Origin: Chryseobacterium sp.
Lineage (GTDB): Bacteria; Bacteroidota; Bacteroidia; Flavobacteriales; Weeksellaceae
NCBI GenBank assembly: GCA_018260475.1
Contig: JAGLBA010000001.1
Location: 1-64,000, forward strand
DNA length: 64,000 nt
Direction of reading: 5' to 3'
The position numbers and the translations under genes were made by a program. Positions 45,493-54,940 of the stretch are shown piece after piece. Under the pieces are notes generated by a model that did no database searches, was not told the DNA's origin, and saw only the letters and a program-made list of their open reading frames with translations. Position 1 is the first letter of the stretch. Each line of letters starts with the position of its first letter.

Positions 45493-45587
45493 ATAACAAA
45501 GATAAATGAACTAAGGGATATGAAATTATAACTTAACAAAATAATTCCTTATCTTTTCCGTTCTATATTTCTACCTTACTTCTATAA

Positions 45588-47879
45588 GTGAAAACCCTAG
45601 TATACTTCTTCTGTTTTTTTGCCGCATCTTTTCTTTATGGTCAAAAGCCAGAAAAAGTGACGGACATACAAGGCGTTGTCCTTAATAAGACAAAAACCAA
45701 ATTCAAAAATAAACAAGAAAATCCCGCATACGCTATCATGCAGGAGGTTTGGAAACGGAAGCGAAACAACGGTTTGGATAAATTTGACACCTATAAATTC
45801 AAAGAATACGAGAAAATAGAAATTGATATTGCGAACATAGACAGCTCTTTTATGAAAAAAAAACTCTTCCGAAAGGTAGATTTTATTTTCGATTATGTGG
45901 ATTCTGCCGATAATGGCAAATTGGCGCTGCCCGTGTTCATCAATGAAAGTATTTACCAAAACCTCGGCAAAAACCGTCCGGATAAAAGGAAAAAACGGCT
46001 GCTGACTGCGCAGAAATCCTCAGGCTTCGAGGACAACGAAATTATTTCCCTATCAGCGAAGAATTTGTACCGCGACATCAATATATACGATAATACCATT
46101 AATTATTTCGACATTGGCTTTATGAGCCCAGTGGCAAAAGAAGGATTCAGTGTGTACGATTATAATTTATTGGAAGAAACCACAGTAAACGGCCAAGGGG
46201 TTTACAAAATCTTCTACCAGCCGCGCAAGAAGGATGTACTCGCTTTCGAGGGCTACCTTTATATTTCCAAAGACCATTATGCCGTGGTACAGGCAAGTCT
46301 GAGATCGACCAAGAAGATGAGCGTGAATTTTGTAAATGAAATTACGACGCAGCTGGTTTTCGACAATCCAAATGACAGCACTTTTTTGCCGAAAAGCATC
46401 CGCACAAAACTGAATATTTCCCCTTTCAGTAAAAGCAAGGATGCCAAAGCGATGGTAGCCAAACGATGGGTAGATTTCTCGAATTATGAATTCAACATGC
46501 CTATTCCAAATACTGATTTTGAGACGAAAGCTGCTGAAATGGAGTCTGATTTCGTAAAAAAAGATAGTGAATTTTGGCAAAGAGAACGCACAGACTCCCT
46601 TTCGCTAGAGGAAAAAGGCGTTTATGAAATGCTGGAAAAACTGGATAATACCCCACGCTTCAAACGCATTGTGAAAGCTTTTGAAACTTTTTCATCCGGA
46701 TACTACAATGTGGGACATGCGATAGATCTCGGAAACATTTACTCTATCTATGGTCGAAATACCATAGAGGGCGACCGCATACGCCTAGGGGGGCGAACTT
46801 ATTTCTCACAAAACGACACATGGCGTATAGAGGGCTACGGTGCTTACGGTTTTAAAGACCAGCAATTTAAATACGGGGCGGAAGGCCGGTTTATGTTCAA
46901 CAAAGTGAGCCGCTTCACGGTGGGTGCTGGTACGCGCCGAGACATCCTGCAATTGGGCGTGCGGCTCACTGGAGGCGATGGGATTATGTCGCGCTCGTTT
47001 GCTTCGTCTTCGGTTTTCGGAAGGGGGGAAAACGCCTCGTTGAGTTCTGTAAATCAGGTAAACGTATTTTCTTCAATAGAGCCGATAAAAAATATACAGT
47101 TCCGTGCGGATATGTCTTGGCAAAGCATAAAATCTGCAAATCCTGAGCATTTCAACCTATCCTATTACGAGGATAAAACGGGGCAGCTGCGCCAAACGCT
47201 GAACGATACGCATGCCACGCTGAGCATCATCGCTAGGCCGGGTGCAAAGTTCTCCCAAACTGGCGTAGATCGCAACGAGCACAGTACGCTGGCACCTACG
47301 ATCGTCTTGAAATATACGCGCGGCTTGGAGGGTGTTTTCAGTGCGGATTTCGGTTATAATAAGTTACAGTTTATGTTCTACAAGCCTTTCCTGATTGGGA
47401 ATTGGGGCAAACTTTTTACAAGTTTCGAAGCGGGAAAGAATTTCGATACCGTGCCTTTGGCCTTGCAGAATGTGATTCCGGGAAACCAATCTTACAGCAT
47501 TGCGCAGAATACTTTTTCGCAACTGAATTATTATGAATTCGTCGCAGATACTTATTCTACCCTGCATTTGGAGCATCATTTTAATGGTAAAATATTCTCT
47601 TACATTCCTTTGGTTAAAAAACTGAAACTGCGCGAGGTGGCGTTTTTCCATGCGGCATACGGCACGCTGAGCGAGGCTTCAAAAAACATCAATGCAGAGG
47701 GATGGCGCTATTCTGCGCCGAGTGACAGGGTTTATTATGAATACGGTGTGGGAATCGAGAACATCGGTGTTGGAAATTTGCGGATTTTCCGGATTGATTT
47801 TAATTGGCGCGGAAATTATCTAGACCACCCGAATGTTTCGAGGTTCGGGATCAAAACGGGTTTCCAGTTTTATTTCTAA
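45588..47879 (+). CDS. DUF5686-family outer-membrane protein
   Basis: 763 residues starting at GTG (45588); the signal peptide KTLVYFFCFFAASFLYGQ follows at once, which fixes this rare start. The region KQENPAYAIMQEVWKRKRNN and the later FSSGYYNVGHAIDLGNIYSI match DUF5686. The C-terminal half alternates in beta-barrel fashion and ends FRIDFNWRGNY...GFQFYF with a terminal Phe. Many homologues carry a carboxypeptidase-regulatory domain at the N-terminus, which is absent here. Function unknown. Confidence 0.85.
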   Translation: MKTLVYFFCFFAASFLYGQKPEKVTDIQGVVLNKTKTKFKNKQENPAYAIMQEVWKRKRNNGLDKFDTYKFKEYEKIEIDIANIDSSFMKKKLFRKVDFIFDYVDSADNGKLALPVFINESIYQNLGKNRPDKRKKRLLTAQKSSGFEDNEIISLSAKNLYRDINIYDNTINYFDIGFMSPVAKEGFSVYDYNLLEETTVNGQGVYKIFYQPRKKDVLAFEGYLYISKDHYAVVQASLRSTKKMSVNFVNEITTQLVFDNPNDSTFLPKSIRTKLNISPFSKSKDAKAMVAKRWVDFSNYEFNMPIPNTDFETKAAEMESDFVKKDSEFWQRERTDSLSLEEKGVYEMLEKLDNTPRFKRIVKAFETFSSGYYNVGHAIDLGNIYSIYGRNTIEGDRIRLGGRTYFSQNDTWRIEGYGAYGFKDQQFKYGAEGRFMFNKVSRFTVGAGTRRDILQLGVRLTGGDGIMSRSFASSSVFGRGENASLSSVNQVNVFSSIEPIKNIQFRADMSWQSIKSANPEHFNLSYYEDKTGQLRQTLNDTHATLSIIARPGAKFSQTGVDRNEHSTLAPTIVLKYTRGLEGVFSADFGYNKLQFMFYKPFLIGNWGKLFTSFEAGKNFDTVPLALQNVIPGNQSYSIAQNTFSQLNYYEFVADTYSTLHLEHHFNGKIFSYIPLVKKLKLREVAFFHAAYGTLSEASKNINAEGWRYSAPSDRVYYEYGVGIENIGVGNLRIFRIDFNWRGNYLDHPNVSRFGIKTGFQFYF

Positions 47880-47916
47880 TATGATGCGCTGAGCTATGCA
47901 GGCGTGAGTGAGGGAT

Positions 47917-48024
47917 TGCAGCGGATACCCCGCAGGGAGGCGGCGGAGCGAAGCGGAGCCGCCGACCGAGGAGTAGCAGCGGAAAACCCGACCCGGAGCC
48001 GCAGCGGAGCGGAGGCGTAGGGGC
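47917..48024 (+). repeat. Dispersed intergenic repeat, family B, copy 2
   Basis: It shares GCGGATACCCCGCAG and CGAGGAGTAGCAGCGGA with copy 1 at 32193. The segment between (47936-47968) is a different hairpin with arms GGCGGC/GCCGCC. The right part carries CGGAGCCGCAGCGGAGCGGA and ends near GGCGTAGGGGC. It lies between the DUF5686 gene and rpmA. Confidence 0.8.
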
Positions 48025-48046
48025 ACTCCCTAAAAAATATGAATAC

Positions 48047-48081
48047 AAAAAAAAATATCCCGATTGGAAACCAACCGGGAT
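48047..48081 (-). terminator. Terminator of rplU-rpmA
   Basis: On the minus strand ATCCCGGTTGG, loop TTT, CCAATCGGGAT (one mismatch) then T9. Confidence 0.85.
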
Positions 48082-48106
48082 TTTAATTTTATAGAACGCG
48101 CTGGAA

Positions 48107-48364
48107 TTATGCGTTCGGCTCTACAGATACGAATGATCTGTCGTTTTGCTTCTTTCTGAATACCACTTTGCCATCTACCAAAGCGAATAGGGTGTGGTCT
48201 TTGCCAATTCCTACATTGTCGCCCGGGTGGTGCTTGGTACCGCGCTGTCTTACGATGATGTTCCCAGCGATAGCGGCTTGTCCTCCGAAGATTTTCACGC
48301 CCAATCTCTTGGAATGGGATTCTCTACCGTTCTTGGAACTACCAACTCCTTTCTTGTGTGCCAT
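48107..48364 (-). CDS. rpmA: 50S ribosomal protein L27
   Basis: 85 residues with the L27 signature [20 protein letters not shown] and [20 protein letters not shown]. Note that the protein begins directly with MAHKKG, with no cleavable N-terminal extension. It follows rplU by 31 bases. Confidence 0.98.
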   Translation of the reverse strand: MAHKKGVGSSKNGRESHSKRLGVKIFGGQAAIAGNIIVRQRGTKHHPGDNVGIGKDHTLFALVDGKVVFRKKQNDRSFVSVEPNA

Positions 48365-48395
48365 TTTATTTTAAGGTTTTTTGGTTAAAATTGGA

Positions 48396-48791
48396 TTAGT
48401 TTTCTGCGATTTCGGCAGCGGTTTCTTCTACTTTCGCAGTTTTAGCCGGCTTTTTAGCAGCAGTTTTCTTTTCTTGTGGGTCAAATCCTGTGATGCCTGT
48501 GATGCGGATTTGTGTAAGGGATTGTCTGTGGCCGTTTTTCTTTTCGTAGCCTTTTCTTCTTTTCTTCTTGAAGACGATGACTTTATCAGCCTTTATATGG
48601 TCCAAGATTTCGGCATCTACAGTGATACCGCTTACAGCCGGGGCGCCGATTGTCGTAGAACCGTTTACTGTAAGAAGGACTTTGTCGAAAGAAACTTTCG
48701 CTCCTATGTCCCCTTTCAGGCGGTGTACAAACAGTCTTTGGTCTTGCTCAACTTTGTATTGAAGCCCTGCTATTTCTACAATTGCAAACAT
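48396..48791 (-). CDS. rplU: 50S ribosomal protein L21
   Basis: 131 residues from MFAIVEIAGLQYKVEQDQRL. The L21 core runs to HRQSLTQIRITGI (residue ~107). A lineage-specific tail rich in Lys, Ala and Glu follows (KKTAAKKPAKTAKVEETAAE). First gene of the rplU-rpmA operon. Confidence 0.97.
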   Translation of the reverse strand: MFAIVEIAGLQYKVEQDQRLFVHRLKGDIGAKVSFDKVLLTVNGSTTIGAPAVSGITVDAEILDHIKADKVIVFKKKRRKGYEKKNGHRQSLTQIRITGITGFDPQEKKTAAKKPAKTAKVEETAAEIAEN

Positions 48792-48901
48792 TAGTTTATA
48801 ATTTTTGGTTAATAATTCGAGGTGCAAAGATAATTATTTTTTCTGAACCACAAATAGTTATCTTGAATTATTTAGTGCTGTTGGGTCGTGGGATCGGGAG
48901 G

Positions 48902-48929
48902 TTGGAAGCAAAAATATTGATTACTTTTG
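48902..48929 (+). promoter_or_regulatory. Promoter of the acyltransferase gene
   Basis: TTG (48902-48904), a 17-base spacer and TACTTTTG (48922-48929) fit the consensus. It lies 18 bases before the ATG at 48948 and rules out the earlier in-frame ATG at 48927, which falls inside the -7 element. Confidence 0.65.
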
Positions 48930-48947
48930 AGGCATCAACATTTTGCT

Positions 48948-50039
48948 ATGAAAAGAGATCTTTATATTGATTTTGCCAAGGGCTTTGCTACCATCTGTAT
49001 CATCTTCATTCACACGGCGTTTTGGTCGGGGCAGTTCTATATCCCTACGGAGTTTCGCGTGCTGTCCTTGCTGCTGGATGTGCCTTTATTCTTTGCACTG
49101 AGCGGCATCACCTCCGGGAATAATATTGAAAAAACGCTTTACCGTCTGTTAAAGTTGCAGGTGACTTATATGATTTTCGTGACCTTCCTCTTCTTTGTGG
49201 ATTATTTTTTCAAAGTATTTGGGTTGAATTTCTTCGGGCTGGAAACTATGAAGCATTTTTACTCCACTTTCGGGACGAAATACGCGCCGACCAGCATCTC
49301 ATATTATCCGGAATGGCAGAATCTGGGCAACTGGTATCTGCATTCGTATTCCAACTGTGATACTTTCCCCGTGGTAATGGGCAGTTTCTGGTATTTGAAG
49401 GTCTATTATATCCTTACCGTTTTTGGCGTTTTGATTTTGAAATTTTTCCCGAAACACATCGACTGGTTCATTACCCTTTGTTTTGGTTTAACCCTAATTT
49501 TCAATCTCTTCCCGCAGTATTACCCTTCTGGTCAGGTGGGTTATGTGGCGTTCTATCTGGGGCTTTTCCTCGTAGCCAATAGATTGAAAGGAAAAATCAT
49601 CCCAAGAAATTATATTCCAATGATCTACGGCGCGGTGGCTTTGGCTTTAGCTGGGCTTTTCTATACTTTCGGACCGGAGATTTTCTATAAAATGAATAAG
49701 CAGAAATTCCCTCCAAGACTTCCGTACATCATTTGGGCGATGCCGTCTTTGACTACACTGTTTATCCTTTACAACAGATTGAAAATTAACAAAGAATCCA
49801 TCATTACCTACATTGGGCAGAATGCGATTTTCTTTTATTTTGCGCAAGGTATTAGTTCGTCATTGGTTTATTTCCTGGTCGTTCCGCTGAAAGATCAACT
49901 CAGTTGGTGGGTGCTGATGGTGCTTATTTTCATCATCAACATAATTTTAGCCATCTTCATTGCCAAATTCCTGAAATGGGTGGATGAAAAAGGATGGTCG
50001 TCGCTGGAAATTTTGCGCAAAAAAACTGCCTCGCATTAA
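48948..50039 (+). CDS. Acyltransferase-3 family membrane protein
   Basis: 363 residues with about ten hydrophobic helices. The start RDLYIDFAKGFATICIIFIH carries the catalytic His typical of acyltransferase-3 (OafA/YrhL-like) enzymes, and LDVPLFFALSGI follows as in the family. These enzymes O-acetylate surface sugars or antibiotics at the inner membrane. No glycan cluster adjoins it, so the acceptor is unknown. Confidence 0.88.
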   Translation: MKRDLYIDFAKGFATICIIFIHTAFWSGQFYIPTEFRVLSLLLDVPLFFALSGITSGNNIEKTLYRLLKLQVTYMIFVTFLFFVDYFFKVFGLNFFGLETMKHFYSTFGTKYAPTSISYYPEWQNLGNWYLHSYSNCDTFPVVMGSFWYLKVYYILTVFGVLILKFFPKHIDWFITLCFGLTLIFNLFPQYYPSGQVGYVAFYLGLFLVANRLKGKIIPRNYIPMIYGAVALALAGLFYTFGPEIFYKMNKQKFPPRLPYIIWAMPSLTTLFILYNRLKINKESIITYIGQNAIFFYFAQGISSSLVYFLVVPLKDQLSWWVLMVLIFIINIILAIFIAKFLKWVDEKGWSSLEILRKKTASH

Positions 50040-50072
50040 TTACAAAGCAGTCATTATTTCTAAATAAGTAAA

Positions 50073-50315
50073 TTATGCTCTTTTGTTACCTCTTGCAACA
50101 ACAGCAATAAGCGTGATCAAAAGCAAAGCACCGATAACCCAATAAAGCGGGTTGGTGTACCATTCTTCAGTAGTGGTAGTGGTTGTAGTGCTGGTGTTTA
50201 CATCCATTGTTTTGGTCGCGTCTTGTGCGAAGGCGAAAATGGAAGAGAAAAACATGATAGCCAACAAGGTAAGTTTCTCAAATTGTCTTTTAATAAGTGT
50301 AGTGCTTGTATTCAT
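50073..50315 (-). CDS. Small membrane protein with signal peptide and Thr-rich linker
   Basis: 80 residues. A hydrophobic N-terminal signal (LLAIMFFSSIFAFAQ), a run of seven Thr in the linker (TSTTTTTTTEEW), and a C-terminal membrane helix (LYWVIGALLLITLIAVVA) with a basic end GNKRA. No family was recognised. It stands alone between plus-strand genes. Confidence 0.7.
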   Translation of the reverse strand: MNTSTTLIKRQFEKLTLLAIMFFSSIFAFAQDATKTMDVNTSTTTTTTTEEWYTNPLYWVIGALLLITLIAVVARGNKRA

Positions 50316-50502
50316 TATTTAATTTATTTTTTATTTGTAAAACTCTTTTCAACAAAAATGCCAAAAAATTTCCGCCACAGACAAATATGGGAATCATGTA
50401 AAGTTTTAAATTAATTAAAAAATTAATAAAGTTTTGTTAAGGCTTTTTGTAATAGTCCTTTTGTTTTAAATCCCTTAATTTTGTTTTAAAATAAAATTTG
50501 AA

Positions 50503-51081
50503 ATGTTCAAACTAAAACTCCCCACCGACCCACGCTGGGCGAATATCGCTGAAAATAATCTTGGAGAAATCCTCACCGACCACGCTTGGTGCGAACAGAA
50601 AGCAACTACCAACGCCATCACCCTGATTACGATGCTGCCGGAATACCCGGAGATCATCACCGAACTTTTGCAAATCGCCAAGGAAGAATTAGAGCATTTC
50701 CAAATGGTGCACGAGATCATTAAAAAACGCGGCTACGAATTCGGGCGCGAGCGCAAGGATGATTATGTAGGTCAACTTTTCAAATTCATTGTGCAGGGCA
50801 CGCGCCAAGAATACATCGCTGACCGGATGCTCTTTGCCGCCATGATCGAGGCGCGCAGTTGCGAACGCTTCAAGGTTCTAACTGAAAATATTCAGGATGA
50901 AGAATTGCGGGAATTTTACAAAGAATTAATGATTTCCGAGGCGGGACATTACGCCACTTTCATCAAGTTTGCGCGCCAAATCGGCGATCCGGAAACCGTG
51001 AACCGCCGCTGGGAAGAGTGGCTAGAATACGAGGGCAAAATCATCCAGTCCTACGGGAGAAAGGAAACCATACACGGATAA
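50503..51081 (+). CDS. miaE: tRNA-(ms2io6A)-hydroxylase MiaE
   Basis: 192 residues, ferritin-like di-iron protein. The iron ligands are in KEELEHFQMVH, ARSCERF and ISEAGHYATF. DHAWCEQKATTNAITLI and RMLFAAMIEARSCERFK are typical of MiaE. It hydroxylates the isopentenyl group of ms2i6A37 in tRNA. It is the sole gene of its transcript. Confidence 0.92.
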   Translation: MFKLKLPTDPRWANIAENNLGEILTDHAWCEQKATTNAITLITMLPEYPEIITELLQIAKEELEHFQMVHEIIKKRGYEFGRERKDDYVGQLFKFIVQGTRQEYIADRMLFAAMIEARSCERFKVLTENIQDEELREFYKELMISEAGHYATFIKFARQIGDPETVNRRWEEWLEYEGKIIQSYGRKETIHG

Positions 51082-51089
51082 ATTCATAC

Positions 51090-51120
51090 AAAAATTCCAG
51101 ACTATATATCTGGAATTTTT
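51090..51120. terminator. Bidirectional terminator between miaE and the SprE-like gene
   Basis: AAAAATTCCAGA, 7-base loop, TCTGGAATTTTT between convergent genes. Confidence 0.92.
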
Positions 51121-51123
51121 ATT

Positions 51124-53646
51124 TTATTCTCGCTCGAGAGGGACGCCTTTGGTCGCGCGCTGATTTGGTGGCAACGCAGGCGTGCCCTCGGTTTTTCCTG
51201 GCACGGGCGGCCTACGAATCTCGTCTCGCTTCACATTATCACCCGGCTGCACGATGTTTTCGGAAGTATTGATTTGAGAAGGCATCTGCAAGGTGCTACC
51301 AGTACCTTGTCCCGGTCCAGTATCCGGAGAGCCCGGCGGATTGATGTTCCCCGGCGACAATGTTTTGCCGGTGTTGTCCTTTAATTCCGTCTTTAACTCG
51401 CTTTTTAGATTTGCCAAAATGCTTTTTGCTTTTTCACCTTCCATCGTTTTTCCATAGTTCAGTGCCAATTGTTCTAGTTGAAGGATCATAATTTCCTTGC
51501 CAGCAGTTTTTCCGGCATTGTAGGCATTTAACAAAGCAAACTTCGGAACCAAGGCGTCTTTTGGATATTTCGCGATGGCTGATTCTATCGCCAGACGAGA
51601 ATCTTCATATTTGCCTTGCGAATACAGGTCGAAAGCGGCGCTGTAGGCGGCCTCTACATCTGCGGAAGATTTTGTGAATGATGTATTTTTCGGGTTTTTT
51701 ACAAACTCTGCATACGAAGTGTACGGATAATCCGCAAGAATCATAGACTTTGCGCGTTCTGCGGCGGTAGGGTTTTTCTCATAATTCATTGCGAATATTT
51801 GATAAAGTGCCTGCAAACGCGTTTCGGAATCTGGTTTAGAATCCGCCAAATCATACAGGGTTTTTGTAGCTAAAGCCGTATTGGAGAAATAATCTTCATA
51901 CATTCTTCCCAATCCCAAAGTGGCGGTGTCGCGGTCTTTTTTCAGGGCGGCAATAGCCTCGGCGTCTGTAGGGATTTTTTCGGTGTAGAAAGTAGTTTCC
52001 AATCGGCGCGGGTCGCGTACAGTGCCCAATCCCATGGTTTCATTTTTCACATCCTGAATGGTACTCATGCGGTTAGAGAATCTCCAGTTGTCCTGCAAGG
52101 CACGATTTCCCCAGATTTGTTTGAAGTCGGCATTGCCCTTTGCCACGGTGTTTTGGTTGGCAAAATAGAAACCGCCGCCACGCCCTGTATTGGCTAAGTC
52201 CTGAAAGCCGGACTGCCCTTTTGCGGAAAGCGAATTCGCGTTATAATCTCCGGTATCAAAACCTTTTGTCCGTTCTTCTTGTTTCTGTAGAGCGAGTTCT
52301 TTTTCTTCTTTTTCCTTTAATTTATCAATGTATTTAGTAAAAAAAACTTCCCTTTCTGGCTCGCTCATCCGTGTAAGCGCGAGGATGGAGTCATTTTTTT
52401 TAACTAAATAATAATTCTTTGTAATATTTTTGATATTAGAAGCCAACTCGGTAAGGCGCTGCTTTTCCGGCGCGTAGGTCATCGCCGCAACGGCAGAATC
52501 GTAATAGGCGCCCGCACCGATGTAGTCGTTTTGGCTAAAATAATTTCGCCCTATTTCGTAATAAGTCAGTCCACGCACTTGCGGATCGGACATCTTTTCT
52601 GCCAAAGATTTTTTGAAAAACTCTTGTGCCTCATCATTCTTCCCGGCCTTTGCTGCCATTAATCCTAATGCATAGTAAAACTCATTTTTCCGGGAGGCGT
52701 AAGTTCCTTTTTTACTGATGCTTTCCAAATATTGTTTCGCACCTTCGTAATCGTCATTTTTTCCATTAAAGGTTTTGGCGATTTCCACTTGCGATTTTAC
52801 TTCAAATTCAAAATCATTAGAAAGTTTATAAGCCGAAGTAAAACTTTCGCGTGCCTCTTCTTTTTTGTCCAAAGACGCTAAAATCTGCCCACGAAGGAAG
52901 GCAATTCTACTGCGCAGTGTACGGTTTTTATTGGCACCAAATGCATTTTCCAACTCGGCAACGGCTTCATCCTTTTTACCGGCATCTACCAGCATTTGTG
53001 AATAATAAACGGTTTTCAGTCTGTTGTATTCTTTCTTCAAATCGGTAAGCGAGCGGAAAACCTCATCAGCACGGTAGTAATCTTTCAATTGTGCAAAGGC
53101 CTGCCCTTGGTAGATTTTAGCCAGATCCAATCGCTTGTCACCGTTCATATTATTAAAAAGATAACTCAGTGCATCCAATGCCTCAAGGGGTTTGTCTTGG
53201 TATAGCCGAGCCTGGGCAAGTAGAATATGTGCATCGAACATTGCCTTGTTTTTTTCCTCGCCATTCTTCTGTACAGAATATTTCTCGATGGCCTTCAATG
53301 CCTTGGCTTCGGAAATCTGTAAGATAGTCGTGTTTTGAGATGGTGATCTACCCAAAGATTGTGGGGGTAGAAACTGTTTCTCGCCAAAAAACGAATCTTC
53401 GGCCTCCAAATTTGTCCCTATTGGTGCTTGTTCCGTAGTCAGAATGCGGATGTATGGCTCATAGAAATTATCTTTGTAAGCCATTTTCCTGTTTTTTAGT
53501 TCGGTTTCCAGCGCATCCTTGCTGTTGTACAGCGTATTGTATCTCGCGGAAAAGCCCTTTAATCCCACAGTCTTGTTTTCGCCTTTGCGGGAATTGCAGG
53601 CAAATAGCAGGGCGATCGGGATTATAAGTAGAATAAATTTTTTCAT
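51124..53646 (-). CDS. SprE/PorW-like lipoprotein of the type IX secretion system
   Basis: 840 residues. The lipobox LLFAC (Cys 17) follows a short signal. LKGFSARYNTLYNSKDALET and the phrase MAYKDNFYEPYIRIL match the start of SprE/PorW, TPR lipoproteins needed for T9SS function and gliding. TPR-like helices fill residues ~100-480 and ~640-770. Between them lies DFKQIWGNRALQDNWRFSNR, and the tail is Pro/Gly rich. No other T9SS gene is near, and no gliding is implied. Confidence 0.82.
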   Translation of the reverse strand: MKKFILLIIPIALLFACNSRKGENKTVGLKGFSARYNTLYNSKDALETELKNRKMAYKDNFYEPYIRILTTEQAPIGTNLEAEDSFFGEKQFLPPQSLGRSPSQNTTILQISEAKALKAIEKYSVQKNGEEKNKAMFDAHILLAQARLYQDKPLEALDALSYLFNNMNGDKRLDLAKIYQGQAFAQLKDYYRADEVFRSLTDLKKEYNRLKTVYYSQMLVDAGKKDEAVAELENAFGANKNRTLRSRIAFLRGQILASLDKKEEARESFTSAYKLSNDFEFEVKSQVEIAKTFNGKNDDYEGAKQYLESISKKGTYASRKNEFYYALGLMAAKAGKNDEAQEFFKKSLAEKMSDPQVRGLTYYEIGRNYFSQNDYIGAGAYYDSAVAAMTYAPEKQRLTELASNIKNITKNYYLVKKNDSILALTRMSEPEREVFFTKYIDKLKEKEEKELALQKQEERTKGFDTGDYNANSLSAKGQSGFQDLANTGRGGGFYFANQNTVAKGNADFKQIWGNRALQDNWRFSNRMSTIQDVKNETMGLGTVRDPRRLETTFYTEKIPTDAEAIAALKKDRDTATLGLGRMYEDYFSNTALATKTLYDLADSKPDSETRLQALYQIFAMNYEKNPTAAERAKSMILADYPYTSYAEFVKNPKNTSFTKSSADVEAAYSAAFDLYSQGKYEDSRLAIESAIAKYPKDALVPKFALLNAYNAGKTAGKEIMILQLEQLALNYGKTMEGEKAKSILANLKSELKTELKDNTGKTLSPGNINPPGSPDTGPGQGTGSTLQMPSQINTSENIVQPGDNVKRDEIRRPPVPGKTEGTPALPPNQRATKGVPLERE

Positions 53647-53725
53647 GGATAAACAGATAACTGAAAATTTGCCTTTTTATTGTGGTAAATGACACTGCCA
53701 CGAATTTAGCAAATTCTAATTAATT

Positions 53726-54292
53726 TTAAACCAAAACGCCGCGCTTTTTCAGTTCACGGTAGATGATGTGCGTAGGAAGTCCCATAATGGTATAAAAACT
53801 CCCGCGGATGCTGTTGATTTTCGCCATCCCAAGCCATTCCTGGATGCCGTAACTGCCGGCTTTATCCGTAGGACGGAAGTTTTTAACATAAAACTCTGCC
53901 TCGGTGGGCGTAATTTCATCAAAAATAACATCGGCAAAATCTGAAAAAGTTTCTGTGCTTTCTGTGGTTTTTATAGTGACTGCAGTGCAAACCTGGTGCG
54001 CCTTTCCGGAAAGGGATAGGATCATCGCCACAGCGTCTTCGGCGTCTTTCGGTTTACCTAAAATTTCATCATCCAAAATTACTACGGTATCCGCGGTAAT
54101 TAGGATTTCATTTGGTTTAGAGTGAAAGGCATTGGCTTTTAGTTCGGAAAGAAATGCTGCCACCTCGGAGGCGGGTAAGTCTTCGGGGTAGATTTCTTCG
54201 CAGGAAATCGTGACCCTTTCAAAATTAAAACCTAGATTTTGCAAAAGTTCCTGTCGCCGCGGGGATTGGGAAGCTAATAATATTTTTTTCAA
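53726..54292 (-). CDS. maf: Maf-family nucleotide pyrophosphatase
   Basis: 188 residues: LLASQSPRRQELLQNLGF at the start, ITADTVVILDDEILGKP, and DKAGSYGIQEWLGMAKI, the marks of Maf/YhdE dTTP/UTP pyrophosphatases. They remove non-canonical or surplus nucleotides. Located 78 bases downstream of kdsC, same strand. Confidence 0.94.
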   Translation of the reverse strand: MKKILLASQSPRRQELLQNLGFNFERVTISCEEIYPEDLPASEVAAFLSELKANAFHSKPNEILITADTVVILDDEILGKPKDAEDAVAMILSLSGKAHQVCTAVTIKTTESTETFSDFADVIFDEITPTEAEFYVKNFRPTDKAGSYGIQEWLGMAKINSIRGSFYTIMGLPTHIIYRELKKRGVLV

Positions 54293-54370
54293 AGGGTAGA
54301 GGATTAGAAAGTTAGATTAATTACAGTCTGATATTGGTAAATAATACATTACTATACTGATGCATTGTCA

Positions 54371-54889
54371 TTATTCTGACCTCGTCTCATCTGCCAGCCA
54401 CTTACCTTGGACTTTCATCACTTGCTCTATCACATCTCTCACGGCGCCTTTGCCGCCGTGGATGGGAGAAATATAATCGCAAACCGCCTTGACTTCCGGG
54501 ACGGCGTTGGGTGGACAAGCAGCGATGGCGGCCCGTTTTAGCAACGGCAAATCCGGCAGATCGTCGCCCATTATTAGGATTTCATTGTCTTGCAGGTGGT
54601 GCTTATTCTTAAAATCTTCGTAATCTTTGTTTTTATACGAGGATTTTGCGTAGTAATCTTGGATTCCCAAATAATGGATTCTGTGGCGCACTTCGGGATC
54701 ATCGCCCCCGGTAATTACGCCGATTTTATAACCATTTTTCACTGCTTTTACTACCGCATAGCCATCCAAAACATTCATCACGCGGCACATGTTGCCACCC
54801 GGAAGGAGATACACGCTACCATCTGTAAATACGCCATCCACATCGAAAACAAATGCCTTTATGTCTTTCAGTTTTTGTTTGTAACTCAT
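54371..54889 (-). CDS. kdsC: 3-deoxy-D-manno-octulosonate 8-phosphate phosphatase (KdsC-type)
   Basis: 172 residues, cap-less HAD phosphatase. The nucleophile loop is FVFDVDGVFTDG (Asp16/18), then GVITGGDDPEVRHRIHYLGI and the metal loop IMGDDLPDLPLLKRA. It releases phosphate from KDO-8-P for LPS. A -7 element (complement of 54894-54901) ends 5 bases before the ATG, so the message may be leaderless. Confidence 0.9.
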   Translation of the reverse strand: MSYKQKLKDIKAFVFDVDGVFTDGSVYLLPGGNMCRVMNVLDGYAVVKAVKNGYKIGVITGGDDPEVRHRIHYLGIQDYYAKSSYKNKDYEDFKNKHHLQDNEILIMGDDLPDLPLLKRAAIAACPPNAVPEVKAVCDYISPIHGGKGAVRDVIEQVMKVQGKWLADETRSE

Positions 54890-54893
54890 GGCT

Positions 54894-54901
54894 CAAATTT
54901 A
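54894..54901 (-). promoter_or_regulatory. -7 element directly abutting the kdsC start
   Basis: TAAATTTG on the minus strand lies only 4 bases from the kdsC ATG. A consensus -33 TTG is not seen. Confidence 0.35.
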
Positions 54902-54902
54902 G

Positions 54903-54936
54903 TAAAAATAAAAATCCCGGAAATTGCTCCGGGATT
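54903..54936 (-). terminator. Terminator after the second GLPGLI gene
   Basis: On the minus strand AATCCCGG, 8-base loop, CCGGGATT then T-rich sequence. Confidence 0.85.
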
Positions 54937-54940
54937 GTGG

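Noticed and set aside
47936..47968. GC-rich hairpin considered as a terminator of the DUF5686 gene
   Set aside because: No T tract follows and its flanks match repeat copy B1, so it is treated as part of the repeat.
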